A stretch of 41,632 bases of DNA from Jaapia argillacea MUCL 33604 (Eukaryota; Basidiomycota; Agaricomycetes; Jaapiales; Jaapiaceae). The notes under the pieces were generated by a model. That model ran no database searches and had not been told where the DNA came from. It saw only the letters and a program-made list of their open reading frames with translations. The translations under genes were made by a program, and so were the position numbers. Position 1 is the stretch's first letter. Each line of letters opens with the position of its first letter. Of the stretch, positions 1-11,835 are shown piece by piece. Location of the stretch: contig KL197757.1 of the NCBI GenBank assembly GCA_000697665.1, positions 166,796 through 208,427 on the forward strand, read 5' to 3'.

Positions 1-155
1 AAGAGTTAATCAAATCTGGGCCCATACATGGGGAACACATACCTACAGCAGTGGGCCCACATGTATCCAGCATGTACAATAGGCTTGTGGGCCCACATGG
101 GCAAGGCCATAAGGTATGGTACATTGTCAAGTGGGCTGGACTGTTTAGTATGGGT
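1..155. other. Non-coding left edge with repeated GTGGGCCCAC palindromes
   Basis: I see no gene here. The 10-bp palindrome GTGGGCCCAC occurs twice about 35 bp apart, each time followed by CATG. This may be the edge of a repeat, but the element cannot be defined from this side. Confidence 0.3.
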
Positions 156-1674
156 TTAAGCATCTAAATGGTGTGCATGATCATGGTGGTAACCACCATT
201 GGTGAGAAACTTTCAGATACTGGATGAATCCTCAGGGGAAAATATGTGCCAGAGGGCGCCTCCAAGTTCGCCATCAGGACCAGGTGAGGCATGGAGAAGA
301 ATGTTGATAGTGTCAGTTGCATCGAGGTGTAACCTTGTTGTCCCATGGAAACTCTTGTCAGGAAGAGCAACATATAGTTTGGGCCCTGGGTACTGGTTAG
401 CGATTTGACACTCGAAAAAGGAGACCATGCACCTAAGTCAGGAGCTACACCATTTGATGGAAAGTGAGAGGTGATGTTGAAGACACCATCAGACCAGGTA
501 TAGTCAGGGACTGGCAGGGCCTTCTGGAAGTCATCATAGAGGGTTGAATACACAGTCCAAAAATGTTGGGTTGGTGGCCAATCCTGTCATGGCTTCAAAA
601 ACCATATAATGCAATGGAAACAAACCATACCTTCAACATGAGACTGGGCATAACTGTGTCTGGAGCATTGGAGAACATATGAAAGAAGTCTCTCAAAGTT
701 GACAAGTGTTTGGACTTGTCCTGGCAGTTTATAAGCTCACATTTGTCTGACCCAAAGTGTTGAATGAAGTACTCTGGGAAAAAGAGTTGATATACCTTTG
801 CACAGTCTAGGCAGATGTCGATTCCACAGTGGATACACATCCAAGAACTGGAGAAGATGGCCATTAGGCAGTACTCTAAGAGCAATTTGTCAAGAAATGA
901 AGCCAATGAGCGCAAAGGAACCAACTTACCACAGTACTCTCGCAGGGTCACAATCCAATTGCGTTTGATGATGCAACCTACACTTCTTTGCTCCTTCTCT
1001 CTCTGTAGCACTGGGAGTAGAAAGGCAGCAAGATGACACTTCAGGTTGATTCAGCGATGAATTCTAGTGAATGTCAAGGATTACGCACCTGCTTTCTAAC
1101 CAGATCCTCCTGTTTGTGCTTATAGTTGAAGACGGATGGATATGCTGGTGCAGCAGGGGTTTTTGATGGTTCTTTAAATTGAATGCCGAAAGGTTTTCCA
1201 TCTCGAACCAGAACCATCCTGAATTCTATTTGTGTTCAGCCAAAGTTAGAGTACCAGAATTTAATCTGGAGGTAGCTCACACCTTTGAATCGACAGCTCG
1301 TTCTACCAAGGGCTTTCATATTCCTACATTGCACACAGTCTTCCAGGTGGAAACCAGAGTAAAGACCCTTCAATTCAGTGCGAAAGGTCGAGCAGATGTA
1401 TAACTGAGGAATCTTTACTATGTCCCCAAGGCCAGTCAAGTTGTCTGTGTGATGAAGCATTAAATAAGATCTCTAAGATTATGAACATTTTGTACCTACC
1501 TGGGACCAAGCCAATCCTTTGCAACACTTTCTCCTTCTTCATAGATCTAATCCTCAAGAGTGCAGCGGACTTGCAGGTGGAACCTCCTTTGGTCAACACC
1601 CAGGCCATGGCAAACCTGCCAGCCTGACTTGCATCGAGATGTTCAGAAATACATGCACCTCTCTTGGCTTCCAT
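156..1674 (-). pseudogene. JmjC-domain-like protein, decayed 3' part
   Basis: Read on the minus strand. An upstream exon near 1011-595 carries a CIHCGIDICLDC zinc-ribbon or RING-like cluster. Exons near 553-159 give NGVAPDLG, a short intron (gtgcatgg..acccag), then GPKLYVAL and TTRLHLDATDTINILLH. HLD matches the iron-binding HxD of a JmjC beta-barrel, and the following LWHIFSPEDS segment matches the fold as found in large Agaricomycete JmjC proteins, by memory of the family. A TGA at 213-215 interrupts a conserved-looking EDSSSI-x-KFL run where Arg (CGA) would fit. The rest of the barrel is missing, so the copy is truncated. The 5' boundary is uncertain: I used the most upstream readable exon. 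Such proteins are common in mushroom genomes and are often transposon-linked. Demethylase activity should not be assumed. Confidence 0.55.
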
Positions 1675-2881
1675 GTTGCCAGTCTACTGCCCTGCAGTAC
1701 ATATGTTCTAGCCCCTTGCCCCCTTCCCTCTCCAGTTTGCTTGATTGTGACAACATACCCTTGAAATCAACTTGCCCAGTCCATCCTCTACAGTTCATGC
1801 TCCAACAATGTCCACAGTCAGGAGCTTGGAGAAGATGCTTTGAGGAAGGCTTTGGTTCCTCTGGTTTATCACACTACAGACCATTGTCAGTAAGGAGTCT
1901 CATTATTGGCCAATCTAGTATCACAGCTGATTTGAGGACCAGATCATCAGATCACCATCTCCACCAAGACAATATCTTGGATCAGCGCAGCGTGGATCAC
2001 AGTGCAGAAGAAGAGAAGGTGCGAGGGCTGGTGGAGTAGAGGTTCCCATCTCAGCAGAGACCAAGTTCATCATCCATACTACTTTTGTGTGTATCTGCCC
2101 ACTCCTAACATGAGTTTTTCTCTGGACATAATCACTGAACCAGCAACCAACTCATCCTCCCAAAATTCCATCAGTCTCACTAGCAGCGAACACCCAGGTT
2201 GACCCATATACTTCGATGTGAACCCACTGCTTTGGCACACAACCAATTGAGCTTGTAGGGCAAGGTCCTCATGACCACTGTGGTGGCTTCAGGTATCACA
2301 ACAGTACGACACAGTGAGGCGTCGCTGTTCAGAGCTTGAGTTGGGCTGATGGTGAGGGCGGTAAGGAGGGTGTTGAGTTGGAGGATACAATGGTGAGGGC
2401 TGAGGGCACATTTCCTGTGAGTGCTTTCCCCATGTTGGCCTGTGCAGTTATTTGATTATGGGCCAGTTTGATACACTAGGTTTACGCTGGAATTGGGGGA
2501 CTGTGTTGAAGTAGGAGATATGGCCTCAACGCCTAACATTGGGATGTTCATTATGTGGTTGCTTATGAGTCATGGTTGACATTGACATCAGCAAATTTAG
2601 AGCATTGTTTCTCCCATCCTTCAATCCTCCACCCAAGCTAGTGGCGGCATTTCTTCCGTGGGAGACTCGTTGGCTGTTTGGGAGGTCTGGAATGGTGTCC
2701 TAATACAGCGCACCACCTGGTAATCTTACACGCTGTATCATTCTATGTACACCTGAAACCATACAGTTCTGAGCATCATAAGACTCCAAGTGAGTGATAA
2801 GCTACACACCTATAGAAGCAGAGGGATCAGATAAGCGTCCTTATCTGTCAAATTCTCTCCCCTCTCAAAATAGAAGCCCAG
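1675..2881. other. No convincing gene
   Basis: Only short unsupported frames are visible on both strands, with no family motif. It may hold decayed 5' exons of the JmjC-like gene downstream on the minus strand. I found no repeat or RNA gene. Confidence 0.4.
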
Positions 2882-4801
2882 TCACTTCTCCTCCTCGTTG
2901 GCAAGATGAAGGAATTTGAGACTGTGTGACTTGGAGTATCTCGACACCTTGCAGAGTGTGTGTTCAACAAATATGACATCAAATCCCAGCTCCTGCTGGT
3001 CATCTTTAGTCAAATAAGTGTTGAGATGATCATAGACAACCCTGAATGCAGTGGTGATAGTGACAGCACTGGAAACGGATAGGAGACCCATGTTGGCCAG
3101 GGATGAATACACTCCCTTTTTGGTATTCTTCGATATCCATAAGCCAATATCTTCAATGGTCAGCATTTGGCAAATCCCAGTGTATGCAAGGTGGTGTGCT
3201 GCTTGGAACAAGGTCAGCTTGCTGCCGAACATTGGAATATTCAAGCTGGTGAGCAGTGCGAGGGCTTTGCTCTATGTCTTGGTGGGAGGCCCATTTTGAG
3301 TCCTGAAATCGCTATTTTTGGGATCCTGATTGAACAATGGACTGAGAAATTCTTGCCATTTCTGGGATATGGAGTCTGCGAACATGGGCTCAAACTTGGT
3401 TTCGATATCCTCCGCATTGCATTTGAATAAAGGATTATACTGGCCCCACACCCAAGGGTTGTTGAAGTGGAAAGGCGCTGATTCAGATGCTGGTGCGGCC
3501 TTGCAAAAACGCTTGATGCATTCATCGAGGGTGTTATAGTAGGTGGTTGGGCATTGCTTGATGAAGTCTGAAGTCTTTTGGGACTGACCTGTACTTCCAC
3601 ACAAGCAGAGCTGCAAGGCCGTTAGCCTCGGTCAGCATGTGAGGCAGTAGTTTCTCTGCGAAAAGCTTTACACCTTCTGATCCCTGTCAATGGGGATTGA
3701 AATTGTCAGTGGTTAGACTGGTATGAGGTTGACCAGTGGCGGCATGTAGGCCACTGTACAGCCGTCGCACAGCATCTGACCCAGCAGCAAGGCCCCGCTG
3801 TGCATTCAATGATTCTCACAGTACCAGACCCAGCATCCCAAACCTGGCTCTGAGTGTCTGTGACCCTGCATCCATGTGATCTTGCTCTTGTGATGAGTTG
3901 GTCAGAGTTTGCCCTGTGTTTTGGAGGGGAGGCAAAGGCAATGTACAAGCAACCAATTTGCTGTGAGACTTGGTCCATCTCTGTTGGCTGTTCAAGTCCT
4001 TAAATGCATGCCAAATGAAATTGGTGAGATCCTTGGATACCTCGGTGACACCAGGATGGGCTGTGGTGTAATTGCTGACCCAATCCATGAAGGGACTTAG
4101 GGCTGCTCATCTGGTGTCATCAAGATAGTTTCTGAAGGTTGGGATGTGCTTTGAGGTGTAGATTAAGCATGGATTTTCCAAGAACTTCTCCATATATGGA
4201 CTTGCAAAAATACCATCAGCCATCTCCAGGGTTTGCTGAAGTGCATAGCAGAATGCCCTGCGAACTAGCAATAGGTCAGAGACATGGGGTGTTACTTCAT
4301 CTGTTTTTTCTGTATTCAGTTGCAAACTCTTTGGTAGTTGCTTGCAGAGATCAGAGTTCATTTTGGCCAGCTCAGGTTTGACAAGTTGGGACCACCAAGT
4401 TTCACAAAGAGTCTGGCAGTAGAGCGGTCTCCTAGCATCCTTAGCTAGGTGAGTCGATGGAAGAGTGGGAAGATTGAAACATCGTTTTGGATTCCCTGAA
4501 TGACAGTTGTCCTCAATCCCAAGTAGAGTCTGCAGTGCAGAACAATCAGGCAGTGTGGCATTCAGAGGCACATCCTTCCGGTGAATTCCCTCTTTACACA
4601 TGGCCTCCTTAGTTTCTTCTTCCGAGCAAGGTATTGCATATGTGCATCCACATACTTGACCACCCAGACCACGATGTCTGCGAACTTTGGACAAGTGACC
4701 TTCAGTTGCAAAAGACCATCATCCAAGTACGAACTGATCAGCATGGCAGCAAGGTCAGGTCCTCGAATCTGGTACCACTCATATATGAGTGCCAGAGAGT
4801 G
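2882..4801 (-). pseudogene. C-terminal part of the large oxygenase-chromodomain protein
   Basis: The minus strand continues the same reading as the TET/JBP-like gene upstream, so I treat it as the 3' portion of that gene. Recognisable blocks in order are a segment near 4694-4107 (ending in IPTFRNYLDD), a block near 4088-3900 (PFMDWVSNYTT), a block near 3650-3290 containing NNPWVWGQYNPLF, and a last block near 3270-2882 containing LTLFQAAHHLAYTGIC and FVEHTLCK. I recall similar blocks in large uncharacterised Agaricomycete proteins, and no catalytic motif is evident. The frame shifts near 4600-4650 and in several other places, and a TGA at 4107-4109 sits where CGA (Arg) fits. Continuity with the upstream part is inferred from strand, spacing and uninterrupted coding character. 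Confidence 0.45.
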
Positions 4802-5003
4802 GCATATCTAAACCATGACCATTGCGGATGCGATATTGAGGTTTGACCCTGTAGCATATAAGAGTGGGATGGTGTGGCTGAGGAAATGAACTTGGTGCAT
4901 GAAAATAATACCGCCTGCCTCACCATTTTGATGTGCAACATTGTAAAGATCGTTGTTGTGGATGATGAGTTGGGTAATTGATCGGAAGTCCTGGACCTTT
5001 GAG

Positions 5004-5459
5004 TGTTGTGAACATGTTTGGACTTGTATATTTCCATTTATATTGTTTGTATTTTCATCAGACTTCATTCGTATTCGTATCATTTCCCTTGTCTATGATA
5101 CTTAGTACAACTCATCTTTATCTTATCTTATCTCAGATCCTGTACAGCCTCATACAGCCTTGCCATTGTTCTTTATCTCATTGTTCATTGTTCATTGTAC
5201 TTTGTCATTGTCTCAAACTTTAACTCATTCGATATTGTCTAAAGTACATTGTCTCACTCGTTATTGTCCATAGTACATTGTTCGACTCTTCATTGTTCCT
5301 GTAGTATATAAGGATGCCTAGCTACCTTGTAATCAGTAGCTTGTCCACTTGAACAATACAGCGCTTTAGTTGTATCCTTCAACCGGTTCGCTCCTCTCTC
5401 GTCATCCTCTACTCTTCAACATCGTAGCCTGAGTAGTAGTCGCTAAGGCGCTCCTAACA
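5004..5459. mobile_element. Solo LTR (456 bp) with TTGAG target duplication
   Basis: It starts TGTTGTGAAC, ends CGCTCCTAACA and is flanked by TTGAG at 4999-5003 and 5460-5464. The reverse complement (TGTTAGGAGCGCCTTAGC...) matches the partial LTR at 41,142 onward. No internal retroelement sequence remains, so it is a recombined solo LTR. Orientation is ambiguous: a TATATAAGG box favours the plus strand, while the purine tract before the right-hand copy favours the minus strand. It lies inside the oxygenase-chromodomain pseudogene. Confidence 0.88.
5107..5305. promoter_or_regulatory. Array of CATTGT (ACAATG) and TTATC motifs within the LTR
   Basis: Eight exact CATTGT hexamers and two near matches (TATTGT) lie between about 5160 and 5305, preceded by TTATCTTATCTTATC. 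ACAATG resembles the SOX/HMG-box core and GATAAG the GATA-factor core. The partial LTR at 41.3-41.5 kb has about nine ACAATG. Function as factor-binding sites is inference only. Confidence 0.4.
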
Positions 5460-8400
5460 TTGAGGAAGAGCTGATGGATCCATAACCCTTGGACTGCCGA
5501 AATGTTTTGAGGCGTGAATGTAGGACCTCCACCTTGCAAAGCTGCTGTAGTATGTAAAGGTGTGGTGCACTAAGATCAAGCAAGAGAGTAATGCCATCAG
5601 GGAGGGTGGAGGTCTTCTGTCGTTTCTGACTTGTATAGCCAGTGGGCTTGTTGAATTTCTGAATGAGTGATCGAAAACCCCTATTACCCAAGTTAGTCAT
5701 GCAAAGCAAATGAAAAAGAATGGACTCACGACAACGTTGATAATGGCTGCCAAGTGTCCTCTGATGCTCCAAATCCCTCCCAGCGAACGAGGTACTCAAT
5801 GCCACTCTGTGGTCATGTTGAAAAGTGATCATGTATTAGTAAGAATTCAGGCTTACCTTCACATGCCGTCTATTTACGATTTCTGAGACATCCCATTCTT
5901 CTCCGTCATCAAGATCCTCTCCAGCGTCTTCCTTGTCCTCGCCTTCATCATCCATCGCCCATGCAATCAGATTGATTCTGCGTTTCTTTGCGTTGACCTT
6001 TGCAGCCTGAGGCAAACAAGCACGATGTGTGCTGGGACTGGTTCCTGGATCAGAGCACCTTGGAGAAGCAGTTTCTTGACAAGGGGGACAATTGTTCATG
6101 TCACAAGGATGATCCAAAGCAGGACGCAGCTGAACAACAGGAAAAGGTGGGTGTTCTTCTCCCATCATGTCATCATCGCTGAGAGGGCTTTCTTCCCTCC
6201 GAAATCCCGCAGTGCTGGGACCATCAATTCCCTCTTCTGAGACTGTCGCCGCTGCTGAATCCTGGGGCGAAGTATTCTCGAGAGGCGGTGTTGCGATTGG
6301 TGGGGAGGGATGATGAGTGTCAGTGCAGAGAGAACGGTTTGAAGAGGCGTGCTGCAAAGGGGGATCAAGAACCTCAGAGGCTTCTAATATTGGGTTGCCA
6401 GCGTTGACGGAAGGAGTTTGACCTGGAAAGTTAGTCTCTTCTTCTCCCATCAAGTCATCATCACTGACATGACTCCTTTCCTTCAAAAATCCCACAGCAC
6501 TTGGACCATCTATTCTGTCTTCTGAGACTGTTGCAGTCACTGAACCCTGGTGTGAAGGATTCTCGAGAGGCAGTGTTGCGATCGGCGGGGGAGGACGATG
6601 AGCATCAGTGTTGTTGGCATTGACAGAAGGAGCTTGACCTGGAAAGCTTAGCTGGCGTGTGACCTCAGTCAATGGAAGTGGATGGAGAAGGAGGGGATGG
6701 TGCTCGAGTACAAGTGACAGAGGCTGAGAGGACCGTACTTGAGTGTCTGTATTTTCATGGCTTTTCACAAACTGCATTCTGGAGATGGGAATCCAGCTTT
6801 GGTCGATCTGGTCCATGTACCATGTGAATAGTCAGCAAAACTTGAGCATGCCTTTGGGATCAGAGATGATATCATATTTGACCAGTTCAAGCGCTTGTTC
6901 CTCACCCTTGTCACCCCTCCAGGAAAGCTGGCCAAGGAGTTGGTTGACAGTGAAGTTGTGAGTGATCAAGGAATGGGAAAGTGCATTGATAAACGCATAT
7001 ACAGCCTCTCGTGCCATTTGGTTGGCATGGGGTCCTCTACCACCAAGGATTTCAGTACCATGCTGTGCAAAGTTGAGAAACTTCTCCTTGTGTGCAACTG
7101 GAGCACCTTCATTTCCGAAGGTGAGAGGGGGTGTCATCGAGAGCTGAGCAAATATCATGTATGCCTGCAGAGCAGTATAATTGATGAACGCCAGGCGGAC
7201 ACCCTGATCCCCCTTCTGCCAAAGCTCCCAAAAGCCGAGTTCAATGAGGTACAGACGCAAATCCTCCTTGCTGATTGTCAGGTCAGAAGTGCCATGGATG
7301 GAAACTCCTTTAAATACAATAAAAATGATGGCATGGTTTCCTATTCGGACGTAAAGGCCATGCTGAGCGAGGCAAAAGGAGCCACTGTCGCTCCCTGGAT
7401 GAAGATGGCAGATGAGAAACCGGAAGAGTAACAGGATATCAGTGCACACCTGGAGGTAATTGAAGCAGAAGTGTCAACAAGGTGAATAGCCCCCTGTGAT
7501 TGTGTTGATCTGGGTGGAGATTGCCTTGACGGTCATCAATGGATTTGATGAGGGAATTACCATACAATGTAATGTTGACTTGGCAGCTGGTGCCATTTGC
7601 CTCCAATCCCCCAAAACCAACAACATTGTTGTCAGAGTGTAGAAACTCCCACATAGCATGTTCAAACTTCGACATGCATGTTGGCATGATAAGTCTTGAG
7701 AGCTCATAGAGATTGCAAAGAACCTTTTGTCGCTGAGCAGACCCTTGATGATTGTGCTTGCCAGGTTATACGAGCCGTCTGGAGACCCATCAGGAAGGTC
7801 TTTCTGGGAGTAGTCATTTCTCTTCAGAAACTGTTTGTAGAGTGGTGTGATACCCTTTGATGGTGATCCAAATGATTGGTCATACAGATCATCAACCAAC
7901 AGCTTGACCTTCTCGTATAGCCCCAACGATCTCAATGAGTCCATTGTCTGGACACAGGCAACGGTCTCTCATAGCCCAGTACCCACATTAACAAATGGGA
8001 ATCCAGGAACAAGTTTGATCTGCCCTGGGACTGGTCGTGTGACTGCTCTGCCATTCTCAAGGCGAGGTGTAGCCTCTGAAGGTAGCACCATCTGGAGAAT
8101 GCGCTTCCGAAGACTTGCATTGTTGGCCGTATTGCGAAAGGCCATGAAGCAACGTTGGCCAAGATACTCCAGATCAGGGGTGGCATTCACTGTGTATTGT
8201 GGAAGTGATTGGGGAAATGAACGGCCTGGCAGCAGGTCGCGAGGAGGATGCTGGTACAAGGTTGTATTAGTAGGGAGGGGGAGCAAACAGAGCTGTCGAC
8301 TATTCCATCAGAACTCATCAAAATCAGGTGCCTCAGGTTCAATTCCCTGCAGAGGCATCCCAGCTAGCAATTGTCCCAGCCCCTTCCCCGACTCAGGAGT

Positions 8401-9000
8401 TGAACCCTCACCAGCTTCTGCAGCCTCCAAGCCAATAGACAGAGCTAGAAGAATGGAAGTATCAAATCATTTTCAAGGGAGTGATAAAAGGCAGAGACAT
8501 ACCTACACATCCCTCCATCTCCTTGTCTACACCATCCAACATACTACACTCCTTTGGCTGAAGCCTTCCAACCGTCAATCCAGCAGCCAAGCTGCTGGGG
8601 TGTGTAGATACAGGCACTGCATGGTTAGCAGGCATGGCTTCTGTGGGTGGTGATATGGATTCATGAGCATGCCGAGAAGGATAGCCAATGGAATGGGGCT
8701 CACAGTTATAATTGCTCTCTCTAACCTCGAATGGTGAGTGTGATATCGAGCTGGTGTGAAGACTGGACCAAAGACTGGACCAGTGACAGGTCCAGTACCC
8801 TGGAAATTGTCAAAATTGGGGCAGACTCAGAGTCGTCAGAGGAGTGCAGAGGCAGGGTGAACTTACCAAGCAAGGCCTGATTTTCATGATGAGCATTAGG
8901 ACCCCATCGTGATTTTTGACCCTTGGAGCTTGCCTTGGAGTATTGGAGGTCCTCACATGCTTGTACAGATTGACATGCGTTCTTAGACAAGAAGTTTAGA

Positions 9001-9527
9001 TTATGATGAGAAGTCTTGCGTGCATCACTGCAGATCTAGACGAACTCTATTCCCAAATGCTCCCACAGCTTCAAGGCCATCAGGAAAAACAACCAGAAGC
9101 TCTAGGTTCTATAATTACCTAAATAGTTGTCATAGTGCCTAGATCATTTATACTAAGGGTATGCTGGGAAAAAAAGTTTTAAAGTTCCTTCTGACATTTG
9201 AAAAGTTCCTCAGAGATACTTATAGTAATCTTTGAGAGCATTGCTAGGGCTTTTTAGCTATAGAACTTGTATCATACTATAGAGAAAATCAGAGACTATA
9301 AATCACACCAGATCATAGATAGTGGACGGCATTATCATTGCACCACTATAGAAAAAGTATCTAGAGAGTTCAAAGGAATGTATATAATTACTTTTTGTCT
9401 AGTTACTCTAAATGCTATGAGAGGGAAGCGCCAGCCAGGAGAACACCAGAAGAATGGAGAACAGAAAAGAGACAGTCAAATTAGGAAGGAATAATAGTAA
9501 GCTGGAAGGAAGATGAAAGCGCCACCA
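9001..9527. other. AT-rich spacer, no gene
   Basis: AT-rich sequence with no credible coding frame. A 16-bp block, GGCCATCAGGAAAAAC (9075-9090), recurs exactly as its reverse complement at 32,163-32,178, also at the edge of an AT-rich spacer. This may be an end shared by two transposon copies. Confidence 0.4.
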
Positions 9528-11640
9528 TCAATCCTCTTGATCTTCCATCAGGGCTTCCAAGCTTGCAAAGTCTATGCTGGTCATGTCAGGGGCCTGGACA
9601 ACGCCATCAGCATCAATACCAGCATGAGAGCTAAGAAACAGGATTACATTAGAGGATGAGATATAGGAAAGGAAACTAACCAAACATGCTTGAGGAATCT
9701 GGACTTGTAGTTCGCCATCCATTTTGGAGAATTGTCTCCCAGGGTGTTGATATACGCCAGATGGCCATGATACCTTGATAGATAATGGTTCATAAACAAT
9801 TGTGTCAAAGATAGTACCTGGACTTATGTGTGCCTCCACTTAGTCTCAGAGAACTGGGACTTGACCAGCCCACCATCTTCCCACTGAGTCAAAGACACCT
9901 CCATCTATAGCCAGAACAATGAGAAGAGTTAATGAAGAGAATAAAAGCCTTACAAAAGTCATAGCCAACGCAATCAGTGGATTGGGGATGGTGTTGAACT
10001 TCTTGAAGTACCTCAAGCCCTCACTACATCCAGTCTTGAACCATTGCTTCTCCAGCAATCTGATGATGCCCTCATGAGAAAGAGGTTGTTGTGGATCAAA
10101 CTTCATCTCTGGCTGCAGAGCATATGCACGTTAGAGAGACAACAGAACTACAGAAGATGGAACTTACCTCGTATTTGATTCCACCATAAGTGAATCGACA
10201 CTGACCACTCCCAAGTAGACAACGTACTCTGACCTTGATGATGGCCTTGTTTGTAGAACTTAGAATGTTGTATTTGTTGATAAGGTCATCAGCCTTGGCC
10301 TTGACTTCCCCTCTGATCTGAGCAGCACCAGTCCAGACCTGCCTTGGTTGAGCATACTCAAGAAAAAGAAAATGAGAGAGAGAGATGTACATGTGCAATT
10401 GCTTTGGTCAAAAGTTCCTCATCATCTTGGACCCTCTCCCACTCCTTCCTCAGGACACTCCCTGTAGCTGCCGCCTCTTCCAATGCCAACTTGCATAGAT
10501 CATCTTTATCTTCCTCTGTATCTGGAAAGGCGTTCACAGTAGCAATGAGAAGACGAAGAAAAGTGTGACCCAAGGCAACAAGACCCAGGCCAGTGACTTT
10601 GAAGGGAGTTGAGGTACCAGACTTCTTCTTGGAAGATTTAGCCTTCTCAGGCTCCTCAAGCACCTCAGTCTTGGGCACCACCTTCTTCTTGAACTTGGGC
10701 TTCTTCTCCATCTCGGACTCTGCTAGAAACTAGATGTAAAGCTCAAACATTAGCTCAAGTAGCAGAGAAAGGACAGAAATATATGTACATCATCCTCAAA
10801 TTTAACCTCAACCCCAGTAGGACTCCTTCTAGCAGGCTCTAAATCCTCATCGTCACTGCCTTTTTGAGAGGCGTGGGATGAGATGGAGAAGGTGTCGGCG
10901 TCTTCAGTGCACTTGGAACCTTTGCTCTCATGATCACTCTCCTCCTTCTCTTCCTGGGAGTCCTGCTCCAAAGGAGTGTCCAGTTTGAGAAAGAAAATTA
11001 TCACTAGAGCAATAGACAGACTTACTGATCATAGACTTGGGAGCCTTAAAAGATCCTGCCAAGAGTAAATCCTCTTCATCAAGGTCCATGGAACTGGAAT
11101 TCATGGTGGTGGAGCGAGCACATTTGGAAGGAGGTTGGGAGGACTCATCTTCAGCTTCCTCAGCTGCTATCAAGTCAGCAGTGTGCTTCAGAATTGCTGG
11201 TGGAAAGTAAAGAAGGAAAATAAGTTAAAGGGGATAGTGTGATGTTGAATCTATAACGTACCCTGCTGTGCTTTGGCCTCAGTGTCATCTTTTCTTTTCT
11301 TGAGGTCCAAGAACAAAAGATGTTCCTCCTTGCTCAAAGTCATAGACTGAGCAAGAGGGACCACAGGAGTAGAGGCTTGAGAGGAAGCTGACAGAGAAGG
11401 AGTGACAGATCCACACTTTGCTGATGACAACACTTGCTTTGACTTGGGTTTGAGAGGAGGTGCTGAGGGAGGGGGATCAACAGGAGTTTTGGGCGCAGCC
11501 TTGCTCACAGGCTTGGGGTGAGGATGAGATACTTTGGGAGGAGGAGAAGGAGGAGGTGGGGATGGAGGATTTCCTGCAGCTCGAGCAGACTTTCTTGTTC
11601 CTGAGGTGGAGGAGGATGGAGCTTTGCGACGACTGGACAT
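9528..11640 (-). CDS. DUF6532-type protein (multi-exon, probably decaying)
   Basis: The start is an ATG at 11640 (MSSRRKAPSSSTSG). The N-terminal half is low-complexity: a Pro/Ser/Lys-rich stretch (PPSPPPPSPPPK), then an acidic segment (MDLDEEDLLL, SDDEDLEPARR). The C-terminal half matches my memory of DUF6532, an abundant uncharacterised Agaricomycete domain: LGHTFLRLLIATVNAFPDTE, then AQIRGEVKAKADDLINKY, then HEGIIRLLEKQWFKTG, then FNTIPNPLIALAMTF and a late QFSETKWRH. Several short introns separate these blocks, and the last exon ends in MEDQED and TGA (9528-9530). Two predicted splice junctions, near 11,260 and 11,030, are out of phase with the best reading, so the copy may be frameshifted. 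Function is unknown. It sits on the same strand between two oxygenase genes. Confidence 0.55.
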
Positions 11641-11835
11641 GATAGTATTAGAAGGGCTTGATAGATAGAAGGAGAGAGAAAGATAGAGAGGAACAAAGTT
11701 GGTGATGAACTGAGAGACGCTCAGGCAGTGTTTTTTAGGCAAAGATTCATGGTTGCATGTAACTGAAAGGACATGTTGTGATGTCATTGTAGACTAAAGT
11801 GTAAAACATAAAATTGTAAAGAGTCTAAAAAAGCA

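Larger units (their letters stand above)
4802..8990 (-). pseudogene. TET/JBP-like 2OG-Fe(II) oxygenase fused to a chromodomain, split by a solo LTR
   Basis: The minus strand carries a double-stranded beta-helix oxygenase. NLHPDQHNH supplies HxD (His codon 7514-7516, Asp 7508-7510), then LLLQLPPG, an intron (7395-7449), GSDSGSF, and FKGVSIHGTS with the distal His at 7294-7296. HxD, LPPG..xG.F and the late HG(G/T)T fit the Agaricomycete TET/JBP-like group, inferred without alignment. Downstream is a 326-codon acidic linker (6816-5836) with two copies of a roughly 100-residue repeat (SDDDLMGEEE and SDDDMMGEEH), then a chromodomain: EEWDVSEIVNRRHVK, a 50-bp intron (5807-5856), and SGIEYLVRWEGFGASEDTW. 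Damage: TGA at 8308, 7969 and 6832, TAG at 4808, and a frameshift near 7710. The LTR at 5004-5459 interrupts the 3' part, and the frame is continuous once it and one TTGAG are removed. No good ATG is seen near 8990, so the start is uncertain. Confidence 0.65.

Noticed and set aside
6895-7431. A 178-codon plus-strand frame
   Set aside because: It is antisense to the oxygenase exon with HGTS and is explained as its shadow.
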